From contig NZ_CP119862.1 in assembly GCF_029338175.1 (NCBI RefSeq), positions 2,294,001 through 2,358,000 on the forward strand: DNA of 64,000 nucleotides. The letters run 5' to 3'. The notes beneath the pieces were generated by a model, which made no database searches, was not told the origin of the DNA, and saw nothing but the letters and a program-made list of their open reading frames with translations. The stretch comes from Citrobacter enshiensis. Its GTDB lineage: Bacteria; Pseudomonadota; Gammaproteobacteria; Enterobacterales; Enterobacteriaceae. A program made the translations under genes and the position numbers. Numbering within the stretch: the stretch's first letter is position 1; the number at the start of each line of letters is the position of its first letter. Below, one piece after another: positions 47,325-55,672 of this stretch.

Positions 47325-47552
47325 CGAAATAATCCTTTAGTTTTTTTTAATTACCTGTGACTACCCATACGAGGGAGTGAAAGCATGCTAAATGAGAAGT
47401 TCCGTAAATCGATAAGTATGAATTGTTACGTGTTAAGTAAAATCTTAAATAAATAATTCCGTTGAAATGATGATAATTTTCATGAATGATTCAGCTTAAT
47501 ATATACAAAATAAAAATTATACAAGCGAAACTTGTTGCGATATTCTGCGCGG

Positions 47553-47661
47553 GTTATATGCCTTTATTGTCACTTTTGCTTTTTTCGTTGGCCATTGCGA
47601 TGGGTATTTATTTCCCAGCGAATAAATTGACAAGCCCGAACCATTGTTCGGGCTTTTTTTT
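47553..47661 (+). ncRNA. micC: MicC small regulatory RNA
   Basis: 109 nt by comparison with E. coli. The 5' end GTTATATGCCTTTATTGTCA, which pairs with the ompC ribosome-binding region, is unchanged; the middle is diverged; the 3' terminator is GCCCGAAC-CATT-GTTCGGGC followed by eight T. MicC is Hfq-dependent and represses OmpC synthesis. It lies between ompN and nifJ. Confidence 0.93.
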
Positions 47662-47690
47662 ATCTGAAAGCTAATTTTTTACTTTCAGGA

Positions 47691-50600
47691 TCACTCCGTA
47701 TCACTCTTTTCTGCCTTCCCGGCTAACTGGGCAAGGAAGTCATAGCGTTTTTGCAGATCTGCCGCGGCATCTTTCCACAACTGCTCGGCCACTTCCGGCT
47801 GTTGGGTATTCAGGCGACGGAAGCGCTGCTCGTTGAGCAACGTCTCGGCCAGCGCGTCTGACGGCGGGCGAGAATCCAGTGCCAGCGGTCGTTTACCTTC
47901 ATCGGCCCGACGTGGGTCAAAGCGATACAGTGGCCAGAAGCCGGTCGCCGTTAACTGACGCATCTGATCGTGACTTAACGCCAGGTCGTAGCCATGCTCT
48001 TCACACGGGCTGTAGGCAATGATCAGCGACGGTCCCGGATAAGATTCGGCTTCCTGAATCGCCTTCACCGTCTGGTTTAGTTGCGCCCCCAATGAGATCT
48101 GTGCGACATAAATATGACCGTACATCATCATACTGACGCCCAAATCTTTACGTGCCTTACGCTTCCCGTGCTCGCCGAATTTAGTCACTGCGCCCAGCGG
48201 TGTCGCTTTCGACGCTTGCCCACCGGTGTTGGAGTAACACTGGGTATCCAGCACCAGAATATTGACGTTTTCGGTCAGGCTTAATACATGGTCAAGACCG
48301 CCAAAGCCAATATCATAGGCCCATCCGTCGCCGCCGATCAGCCAGATTGATTTTTCTACCAGCGCATCGGCATCGGTTAACAGTTCACGCGCAGCCTCAA
48401 CATCCTTAAGATGCAGACGTAAAGCGGCGACCTGTTCGCGGCGCACTTCCGGCGTTGCATCGGCATGCAGCGCATCATTTAATTCTGCGGGGATCTGCTC
48501 TGCAAACTGTTCCAACAGGCGCAAAACGCGTACCCGGTGTTGATCCACCGTCAGACGAAAGCCCAGGCCAAACTCGGCGTTGTCTTCAAACAATGAGTTT
48601 GCCCATGCAGGCCCGCGACCATGAATGTCGGTGGTGTAAGGCGTTGAGGGCAGGTTGCCGCCATAGATTGAAGAACAACCGGTGGCGTTGGCGATCAACA
48701 TTCTGTCGCCGTACAACTGCGTCAGCAGTTTGATATACGGCGTCTCACCGCAGCCGGAACAGGCGCCGGAATACTCGAACAGCGGCGTAATCAGCTGCGA
48801 GGTACGGATATCGATACGTTCCAGTTTGCTGCGATCAATCTCCGGCAGGCTGAGGAAGAAGTCATAATTTATTCTCTCCTCTTCAACGTGCTCAAGGCGC
48901 GACATCATGTTGATGGCCTTGATCTCCGGATTTTGACGATCTTTCGCCGGGCAAACTTCGACACACAAATTACACCCGGTGCAGTCTTCGGGCGCAACCT
49001 GCAGGACGTATTTCTGACCGCGCATATCGCGTGATTTCACATCCAGTGAATGCAGACTGGCCGGCGCGTTTTCCAGGGCCTCAGGCGACACCACTTTGGC
49101 GCGGATGGCCGAGTGAGGGCAGGCGGCGACGCAGTGGTTACACTGGGTACACAGCTCTTCTTTCCAGATGGGGATCTTTTCAGCGATGTTGCGTTTTTCC
49201 CAACGGGTGGTGCCCATCGGCCAGGTGCCGTCCGGCGGCAGCGCGGAAACGGGCAGGGCATCGCCAAGACCGGCGAGCATCGCGGCGGTGACGGTTTTAA
49301 CAAAATCAGGTGCGGCGTCGGAAACGACCGGAGGACGGTTCGCACTGTGCGGATCCACCGCCTGCAGGGGAACTTCGGCGACCGACTCACGGGCCAGCGC
49401 CAGAGCCTGCCAGTTACGCTCCACCAGATCCTGGCCTTTACTGCTGTAGCTTTTCGCAATTGCGCCCTGCAACTCCGCCAGCGCACTGTCGCCCGGTAAA
49501 ATTTGCGTCAGATGGAAGAACGCCATCTGCATGACGGTATTGATGCGCGCAGCCAGACCGCATTCACGGGCAATTTTGACGGCATTGATAACGTAAAAAC
49601 GGGCTTTCTTCTGGTTAAGCACCGCCTGCACTTCCTGCGGTAGTCGCGACCATACCTCATCGGCGTGGTAGGGGGTGTTAAGCAGGAAAATACCGCCCGG
49701 TTTCAGACGTTCTGCCATTTGATATTTGTCGATAAACTGTACCTGGTGGCAGCCGACGAAATCCGCCTGGGACACCAGATAAGCAGAACGAATCGGCTGC
49801 TCGCTCACCCGCAGATGCGAAACGGTCAGGCCACCCGCTTTTTTGGAGTCGTAGACAAAATACCCCTGCGCATACCATGGCGTGGAGTTACCGATAATCT
49901 TGATATTATTTTTGGTTGCTGAAACGCTACCGTCGCTGCCTAAACCATAAAACAGCGCTTCGAGTTTTGCGCTGCCGGGAAGGGTGTTTTCAGGCAAGTG
50001 AAGTGACAGATTGGTCACATCATCATAAATACCTACCGTAAAACGCGGTTTCGGTTTAGCGCTGTTCAGTTCGTTAAAGACTGCCAGTACACAGTCCGGG
50101 CCAAACTCTTTTGAAGAGAGACCATAACGGCCACCGATGACGCGCGGTAAGGTTTCGCGCTCACCAGCATTGAAGGCTTCGGCCAGGGCCGTCATGACAT
50201 CCAGGTACAACGGTTCCGCCTGCGCGCCAGGTTCTTTGGTGCGATCCAGAACGGCAACTACACGTGCGGATTCCGGTAAAGCCTGCAGTAAATGGCGAGC
50301 GGAGAACGGGCGATACAGACGGACTTTCAGCACGCCGACTTTTTCGCCGCGTGTAAGCAACTCATCCACCACCTCTTCACAGGTGCCGATCGCGGAGCCC
50401 ATCAGAATGATGACGCGTTCGGCCTGCGGGTGACCGTAGTACTCAAAAGGTTTGTACTGACGCCCGGTGGCGTCGGCGAAGTCATCCATCGCCTGTTCAA
50501 CGTGGTCGTAAACGGCGTTATACCACGGGTTGGTCGCCTCGCGAGACTGGAAGTAGGTGTCCGGGTTGGCCGACGTACCGCGGATCACCGGGTGCTCCGG

Positions 50601-51215
50601 GTTCAGCGCGCGGGCGCGGTGCGCATCAATTTCAGCCTGCGGCATCAGGTTGAGGATCGTGTCATCGGCCAGCGGGACAATTTTATTGATCTCATGTGAG
50701 GTACGGAAACCATCAAAGAAATGAATAAACGGCACGCGGCTTTTCAGGGTTGCGATGTGCGAAATCAGCGCAAAATCCTGTGCTTCCTGAACGCTGCTGG
50801 CACACAGCAGGGCGCAGCCGGTCTGGCGAACGGCCATCACGTCGGAATGGTCACCAAAAATAGACAGCGCGTGTGTGGCGAGGGTACGGGCAGCAACATG
50901 GAGGACAAACGGGGTAAGCTGACCCGCCAGTTTGTACAGCGTCGGGATCATCAGTAGCAGACCCTGCGAGGACGTAAACGATGTCGACAACGCCCCGGTC
51001 TGTAATGCGCCGTGAACGGTGGCGATCGCGCCGCCTTCCGACTGCATTTCTACGACGCGCGGGGTGTCCCCCCACACGTTTTTAAGCCCGTCGCCAGCCC
51101 AGGCATCTGCCAGCTCAGCCATTGTCGAACTTGGCGTAATCGGGTAGATGGCGATAACTTCACTGGTACGGAATGCGACCGAAGCAACCGCGCCATTACC
51201 GTCAATAGTAATCAT
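47691..51215 (-). CDS. nifJ: Pyruvate:flavodoxin/ferredoxin oxidoreductase
   Basis: 1174 residues, identical in length to E. coli YdbK. Domains in order: pyrimidine-binding TPP domain, transketolase-like C domain, gamma domain, two 4Fe-4S ferredoxin motifs (CTQCNHCVAACP and CTGCNLCVEVCP), then the TPP pyrophosphate domain with CSGCGETPY and IGGDGWAYDIGFGG. It converts pyruvate and CoA to acetyl-CoA and CO2, reducing flavodoxin or ferredoxin, and is linked to oxidative stress and anaerobic growth. Monocistronic. Confidence 0.97.
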   Translation of the reverse strand: MITIDGNGAVASVAFRTSEVIAIYPITPSSTMAELADAWAGDGLKNVWGDTPRVVEMQSEGGAIATVHGALQTGALSTSFTSSQGLLLMIPTLYKLAGQLTPFVLHVAARTLATHALSIFGDHSDVMAVRQTGCALLCASSVQEAQDFALISHIATLKSRVPFIHFFDGFRTSHEINKIVPLADDTILNLMPQAEIDAHRARALNPEHPVIRGTSANPDTYFQSREATNPWYNAVYDHVEQAMDDFADATGRQYKPFEYYGHPQAERVIILMGSAIGTCEEVVDELLTRGEKVGVLKVRLYRPFSARHLLQALPESARVVAVLDRTKEPGAQAEPLYLDVMTALAEAFNAGERETLPRVIGGRYGLSSKEFGPDCVLAVFNELNSAKPKPRFTVGIYDDVTNLSLHLPENTLPGSAKLEALFYGLGSDGSVSATKNNIKIIGNSTPWYAQGYFVYDSKKAGGLTVSHLRVSEQPIRSAYLVSQADFVGCHQVQFIDKYQMAERLKPGGIFLLNTPYHADEVWSRLPQEVQAVLNQKKARFYVINAVKIARECGLAARINTVMQMAFFHLTQILPGDSALAELQGAIAKSYSSKGQDLVERNWQALALARESVAEVPLQAVDPHSANRPPVVSDAAPDFVKTVTAAMLAGLGDALPVSALPPDGTWPMGTTRWEKRNIAEKIPIWKEELCTQCNHCVAACPHSAIRAKVVSPEALENAPASLHSLDVKSRDMRGQKYVLQVAPEDCTGCNLCVEVCPAKDRQNPEIKAINMMSRLEHVEEERINYDFFLSLPEIDRSKLERIDIRTSQLITPLFEYSGACSGCGETPYIKLLTQLYGDRMLIANATGCSSIYGGNLPSTPYTTDIHGRGPAWANSLFEDNAEFGLGFRLTVDQHRVRVLRLLEQFAEQIPAELNDALHADATPEVRREQVAALRLHLKDVEAARELLTDADALVEKSIWLIGGDGWAYDIGFGGLDHVLSLTENVNILVLDTQCYSNTGGQASKATPLGAVTKFGEHGKRKARKDLGVSMMMYGHIYVAQISLGAQLNQTVKAIQEAESYPGPSLIIAYSPCEEHGYDLALSHDQMRQLTATGFWPLYRFDPRRADEGKRPLALDSRPPSDALAETLLNEQRFRRLNTQQPEVAEQLWKDAAADLQKRYDFLAQLAGKAEKSDTE

Positions 51216-51491
51216 ATGACACCCTTACATTGCGCAAAATAAAGGGACGCGCGAAACATCGGCGAGTCCTGTAGTTATCCTCTAATTTTAGCAAACTCCG
51301 CCGAGCCGCATTTTCGCTTTTGTGTCCATGCATTAAAAAGAATGAAGTGTTTGATCAAACAGACGCGAAAAAAATTGCCAGAAAATGTAACCAGGGCGCA
51401 TAAATGCGCATATTGCCTCTCGACGCCGCAGATTCCGCTGCCTATTATTTATGGCGGTGTTGTCCTGGGTAAATTTTTAGAGGGGAGAGAA

Positions 51492-51758
51492 ATGCGCGCA
51501 GCGTTTTTGGTGGGGGGGGCCGTCTTATTACTGTCGGCCTGCAGTAGTGAACCTGTTCAGCAGGCAACGGCAGCGCATGTGACGCCTGGTTTAAGAGCGG
51601 CAATGTCCAGTTCTGGTGAGGCTAATTGCGCCATGATTGGCGGTTCGCTCTCCGTGGCCCGCCAACTTGATGGTTCGGCCATCGGCATGTGCGCATTACC
51701 CAACGGCAAACGCTGTAGTGAACAGTCGCTCGCCGCCGGGAGTTGCGGTAGCTATTAA
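51492..51758 (+). CDS. ydbJ: DUF333 lipoprotein YdbJ
   Basis: 88 residues from ATG 51492 (MRAAFLVGGAVLLL), with GGGGAGAGA as ribosome site; the open frame continues 50 codons upstream but that part is unlike the family. A lipobox LSAC places the lipid-bearing Cys near residue 17. The DUF333 body contains NCAMIGGSLSVARQLDGSAI and a Cys pair. Envelope protein of unknown function. It is convergent with hslJ; the upstream 276 bp after nifJ show no other gene. Confidence 0.93.
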   Translation: MRAAFLVGGAVLLLSACSSEPVQQATAAHVTPGLRAAMSSSGEANCAMIGGSLSVARQLDGSAIGMCALPNGKRCSEQSLAAGSCGSY

Positions 51759-51769
51759 TCGCAGCCGAT

Positions 51770-52192
51770 TTACTGCACTAAATCTGACAGTTTATACGTT
51801 AACGTTTGTTCCGCCGTCGCCAGTGTCAACTGGTTGGCGGTCAAGTCTACCTGCGCCCCTTTCCTGAGCATGGTGCTGATGGTGTTGTCCAGTTCGTTTA
51901 ACTGCGGATCGGCACACATCATGCGCGTCATCGCCATCTCTTTCACCTTCAGTTCGCCGTCAGACAGTTTGCCTTCGCCAGAGAAGCGATTACACATTTT
52001 TCCCGAAACCGTCATCTTTTCGCCGAAACTTAATTCCGGGGGATTTTTACTGGCGGGGAACGGCTTACCGTTAACGCTCTCAAGAACAAAACGGTGGTGT
52101 TGTAGCTGCTCGCTGTTAACGGACACTTTGCTGTTACTCACACAACCAGCCATAAGCATACTGAGTGCAACCAGCGTGACGATTTTTTGCAT
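51770..52192 (-). CDS. hslJ: Heat-shock lipoprotein HslJ (META domain)
   Basis: 140 residues. Lipobox MAGC at residue 17 in the signal MLMAGCVSNSK. The META domain follows, with GEKMTVSGKMCNRFSGEG and MMCADPQLNELDN. It is an outer-membrane lipoprotein induced by heat and linked to novobiocin tolerance in E. coli. It ends 12 bases from ydbJ and lies downstream of ldhA on the same strand, separated by a terminator. Confidence 0.95.
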   Translation of the reverse strand: MQKIVTLVALSMLMAGCVSNSKVSVNSEQLQHHRFVLESVNGKPFPASKNPPELSFGEKMTVSGKMCNRFSGEGKLSDGELKVKEMAMTRMMCADPQLNELDNTISTMLRKGAQVDLTANQLTLATAEQTLTYKLSDLVQ

Positions 52193-52275
52193 GACGGTTC
52201 TCTACATTCAATGACGGGGAATATTTACCATAATAATAATATGGTCAGATAAATCATTGGAGATTATCTGAAAAT

Positions 52276-52297
52276 GCTCCCCTGACGGCAGGGGAGC
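52276..52297 (-). terminator. Rho-independent terminator of ldhA
   Basis: GCTCCCCTG-ACGG-CAGGGGAGC, a perfect 9-bp stem with a four-base loop. On the minus strand it is followed by ATTTTCAG, 8 bases after the ldhA stop. Confidence 0.9.
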
Positions 52298-52304
52298 GAA
52301 AAGG

Positions 52305-53294
52305 TTAGAACAGTGCGTTCGGGCAGGTTTCGCCGTTGGAAAGTTGATTCAGGTTCTGTAACGTCGTTTCAGAAATGCTGATCAGCGCTTCAGCTGTCAG
52401 GAAGGCCTGATGCCCCGTGAACAACACGTTATGGCAGGCTGACAGGCGACGGAAAACGTCATCCTGAATCACATCGTTCGATTTGTCTTCAAAGAACAGA
52501 TCGCGTTCGTTCTCGTAAACGTCCATCCCCAGTGAACCAATTTTCTGGTTTTTCAGCGCCTCGATTGCCGCCTGGGAATCGATCAGCGCGCCACGACTGG
52601 TGTTGATGACCATCACCCCATTTTTCATTTGATCAAATGCAGCGTGGTTGAGCAAATGGTAGTTCTCCGGTGTTAACGGACAATGCAGGGAGATCACGTC
52701 CGATTCGGCAAACAGCGTGGGCAGATCGACGTATTCTACGCCCAGCTCAAGGGCTGCAGCGCTGGGGTAGGGATCAAACGCCAGCAGACGCATGCCAAAA
52801 CCTTTCAGAATACGCAGTGTGGCAACGCCAATTTTCCCGGTACCGATCACCCCGGCCGTTTTACCGTGCATTGTAAAACCGGTCAGACCTTCCAGAGAAA
52901 AATTCGCATCACGGGTGCGCTGATAAGCGCGGTGGATACGACGGTTGAGCGTCATCATCATGCCAATCGCATGTTCAGCCACGGCTTCAGGAGAATAAGC
53001 AGGGACACGCACAACCTGCAGCCCCAGTTCTTTTGCCGCATCCAGATCCACATTATTGAACCCGGCACAACGTAAGGCGATGTACTTAACGCCATGCTTT
53101 TTTAGCTCTTCCAGCACTGGACGGCTGCCGTCATCATTCACAAAAATACACACTGCTTCGTAGCCATGCGCCGTCTTTGCTGTTTTTTCGGTCAGCAGAA
53201 AGTCAAAAAATTCAAGTTCAAAACCGAATTCCTCGTTAACCTGCTGCAAGTACTTCTTGTCGTACTGTTTCGTGCTATAGATAGCGAGTTTCAT
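52305..53294 (-). CDS. ldhA: Fermentative D-lactate dehydrogenase
   Basis: 329 residues, D-isomer-specific 2-hydroxyacid dehydrogenase. The NAD-binding motif is VIGTGKIGVATLRILKGFG at about residues 149-167; catalytic Arg in INTSRGALID, Glu near MDVYENERD and His in FTGHQAFLT. It reduces pyruvate to D-lactate under anaerobic or acidic conditions. Upstream, an integrase remnant and a diguanylate cyclase separate it from ydbH, its neighbour in E. coli. Confidence 0.98.
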   Translation of the reverse strand: MKLAIYSTKQYDKKYLQQVNEEFGFELEFFDFLLTEKTAKTAHGYEAVCIFVNDDGSRPVLEELKKHGVKYIALRCAGFNNVDLDAAKELGLQVVRVPAYSPEAVAEHAIGMMMTLNRRIHRAYQRTRDANFSLEGLTGFTMHGKTAGVIGTGKIGVATLRILKGFGMRLLAFDPYPSAAALELGVEYVDLPTLFAESDVISLHCPLTPENYHLLNHAAFDQMKNGVMVINTSRGALIDSQAAIEALKNQKIGSLGMDVYENERDLFFEDKSNDVIQDDVFRRLSACHNVLFTGHQAFLTAEALISISETTLQNLNQLSNGETCPNALF

Positions 53295-53385
53295 AAGACT
53301 TTCTCCAGTGATAATGGCTTCACATTAACATGATTAAAATTATCTTACAAAATCTAAAAACTAATTGATAGACATGGACATAATG

Positions 53386-53405
53386 AATAATTCTAGAGCA
53401 TCCAT
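53386..53405. repeat. Direct repeat, left copy (att-like), ldhA-ydbH insertion
   Basis: AATAATTCTAGAGCATCCAT matches 55555-55574 at 17 of 20 positions, same orientation. The end of integrase remnant 3 lies 25 bases to its right, as expected of an attL site. Confidence 0.55.
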
Positions 53406-53430
53406 TGTCCATGTACGTAGCCCATTAAAA

Positions 53431-53535
53431 TCAGATTGCTTTCTTTAACTCAGACTTGTTTTTGGGGCATCCCGGGGGCAATGCCACGGGCATTGTGTCG
53501 TCTAGCACATTGACGTGATTCTGGTTGTTTACTGA
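53431..53535 (-). pseudogene. Decayed phage-type integrase, extreme C-terminal remnant 3
   Basis: The minus strand reads SVNNQNHVNVLDDTMPVALP followed by PGCPKNKSELKKAI and TGA. This parallels remnant 1 (RQDQVNMLNNRIPTALPPDLPK), and the two DNA stretches align at about two-thirds identity over 90 bases, so both descend from integrase genes. Only the last 30 or so codons survive; the gene is cut upstream by the terminator of the diguanylate cyclase. Confidence 0.72.
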
Positions 53536-53549
53536 GGGTCTGCGTGATG

Positions 53550-53571
53550 CCTCCATTCAGGAAAATGGAGG
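53550..53571 (-). terminator. Stem-loop downstream of the diguanylate cyclase
   Basis: CCTCCATT-N6-AATGGAGG is a perfect 8-bp stem 17 bases beyond the stop codon of the diguanylate cyclase. No clear T tract follows. Confidence 0.5.
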
Positions 53572-53588
53572 TTCCGGCCAATTGACTA

Positions 53589-54965
53589 TCACACTGTACT
53601 TTGCGACATCAGCTCTTTGGGAAAGACGACGACCCGATTGCGCCCCTGGTTTTTTGCCATATAAAGTGCGCGATCTGCCCAATCAGCGAGCTGCTCAGCG
53701 GCCATCGTGCCATCAACCGAAGAAACGATACCCAGGCTGACAGTGATGGTTCGCGGAAAATCACCGTTCGTTGTTGCAGGGGTTGCCTGCTCTACCTGTT
53801 TTCGTATTCTCTCGGCAATATTTTGCGCACTTGCTGAATCACAGTCAGGGAGTAGAATTGCAAACTCCTCACCCCCAATTCTGGCAACAATATCGTGGTC
53901 CCGAACCAGGCTTACCATTAATTCTGCAAGTTTGATAATGACCCTGTCTCCCTGCAAATGCCCCCACGTATCATTCACTGATTTAAAGCGATCAATATCG
54001 CAAAAAATGATACTCAGTGGCTTCTGTGGATTAACATTTTTAATTTCATGGCTCAGCGAGTTATAAAAATATCCGCGATTAAACAGGCGGGTCATGGGAT
54101 CGCGAACTGAATTCTCATACGAAAGCGCATAGGCCTGGCGTGACGCTTTAAAACGATGGAAGATATCGGACATTAATACGGTCATCACCGCCATTGAACT
54201 CAGGCATTCTACTCCCCGGGCCAGATACCAGCCCGCTGAGTTCATATAGGAATATTTAAACAACGTTGTAAAAATCAGCAGGTTGCTCAACGCCACGAGA
54301 GACATACTCAGCCAGAACTGGTTTTTTAGTTGAGTCAGGCTGAGGATAAAGAACACGATGCCTACCCAAAGCGAAATACAAAAGAAGATAACCAATCCGT
54401 GCCAGGGAAATAGCCACTCAAAGGTCACAGGATCGATCAGTTGTAAAGACAGTGGCAGTGTATTGGTTGAATAAAGAACAGCGACTGCCAGATGTAAAAT
54501 GCACCAGAGGAAAACGGAGTAAACAATTGCCTTATGATACTTTTGTTGGCTTTTTTCTTTTTTATATAAATACAGGGCAACAATAAACAAACCGGTGGTG
54601 AGCGTTGTTCGCAGAGTATGCAATATAGCAATGTCATTAAAAATAATACTCTTTGGAACTGAATGCGCGAAATAAATGTAGAGTGCCATAAATAAAATTA
54701 TCCCCGAACTATGAAATGCGCATGCCAGGGGTAATAGATGTTTATTTTTACGGTAGCTTAAGTAGTTCATAATCATAAAGCTACCTATCTGGATGTGCAG
54801 GGCACCCGTAAAAGTGGCAATGATGGGATAGAGTGAAAGTGCGTAATGGGTGTTGTTTAAAGGCGTCAGCCACAGAAATAAGAATGTACCAATAGAAATC
54901 AGTAAAAAAAACGTTATATTATTTTTGTGTTTTTTTTGCAATGAAGTGATCATGATGATGCTCAT
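53589..54965 (-). CDS. Membrane-anchored diguanylate cyclase (MASE-type sensor plus GGDEF)
   Basis: 458 residues. The N-terminal half has about eight hydrophobic helices (residues 16-275), resembling MASE4-type sensors; the C-terminal GGDEF domain has catalytic IGGEEFAILLPDCD and an I-site RDHD five residues before it, so it should be an active, product-inhibited cyclase. The start may be Met1 or Met5; neither has a strong ribosome site. The 5' half is markedly AT-rich compared with ldhA and ydbH, and the gene lies between att-like repeats next to an integrase remnant, so acquisition by transfer is likely. E. coli K-12 has no gene here. Confidence 0.88.
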   Translation of the reverse strand: MSIIMITSLQKKHKNNITFFLLISIGTFLFLWLTPLNNTHYALSLYPIIATFTGALHIQIGSFMIMNYLSYRKNKHLLPLACAFHSSGIILFMALYIYFAHSVPKSIIFNDIAILHTLRTTLTTGLFIVALYLYKKEKSQQKYHKAIVYSVFLWCILHLAVAVLYSTNTLPLSLQLIDPVTFEWLFPWHGLVIFFCISLWVGIVFFILSLTQLKNQFWLSMSLVALSNLLIFTTLFKYSYMNSAGWYLARGVECLSSMAVMTVLMSDIFHRFKASRQAYALSYENSVRDPMTRLFNRGYFYNSLSHEIKNVNPQKPLSIIFCDIDRFKSVNDTWGHLQGDRVIIKLAELMVSLVRDHDIVARIGGEEFAILLPDCDSASAQNIAERIRKQVEQATPATTNGDFPRTITVSLGIVSSVDGTMAAEQLADWADRALYMAKNQGRNRVVVFPKELMSQSTV

Positions 54966-55554
54966 TAAAAAATGTCATAATATTATGCCCATTTTGCATA
55001 TCACATTTTTGATTAATTTTGCTTTTTTTTTGGACTAAATTAAGTTTGCTATCAGCATAAAAAGAGGCTGAGGCATCTGTGGATCGGTTGTTTGTTTTTT
55101 TGCTCTTATATAGTAAAGCGTTAGTGACACTAAACGGGCTCAGGATAACGCTTCCAACGTGGAGGGGTCAGTTCACTAGTGTGTTTTTACCCCTTCACAG
55201 CGAACCGGGCAGCGGTGAGAGATGAGCGACGTGGTACTCACAGCTAACAGGTTTCGGGTTGAGTGATGACCAACCCAAAAAAATGATAGCAGAATGCCCC
55301 TACACTGTACCGGTCACTGCACGTCCAGTGGGGTTTCCGTTGATGTTAACCGTCAGTGAGCGGATTTGGGTTCTGAGAAACGCTTCGAAAATCACACTTA
55401 TCAGGCGTCTGATACCCCGATTCTGGGGGCATTTGGCAGCCTGGAGCGTATTTGGCCGCGAAAAATTCCACACTGTCGCCGCGATGGTCCTAATCTCTAT
55501 GTCCCTGATTAATTAGATATCTTTATGAAAAATCTGTATTCTATAAATATTACA
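54966..55554. other. Gene-poor stretch upstream of the diguanylate cyclase
   Basis: About 590 bp with no gene I can support. The part near 54970-55060 is AT-rich and probably holds the cyclase promoter. From 55080 to 55520 the composition is nearer average, and an 85-codon frame (55259-55516, plus) exists but has no ribosome site or recognisable motif; the stretch may be a decayed piece of the same inserted element. Confidence 0.4.
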
Positions 55555-55574
55555 TATAATTCAAGAGCATCTAT
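55555..55574. repeat. Direct repeat, right copy (att-like), ldhA-ydbH insertion
   Basis: TATAATTCAAGAGCATCTAT, 17 of 20 identical to 53386-53405. It lies 98 bases before ydbH. The 2.2 kb between the copies contains the integrase remnant and the diguanylate cyclase. Confidence 0.55.
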
Positions 55575-55672
55575 CCTTATTAGTGGCGCCTTGTTCAAGT
55601 GAACCATCAAACATGCCACAATACGGGCCTTAACCGGCTATATTTTTCGCTAAATCAGGACATTAACTACCC

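Noticed and set aside
47486-47674. 62-codon open frame over the MicC locus
   Set aside because: It coincides with the MicC RNA and its terminator and has no protein-like features beyond a chance hydrophobic run.
55259-55516. 85-codon open frame in the ldhA-ydbH insertion
   Set aside because: No ribosome site, no recognised motif, and a composition consistent with decayed DNA.
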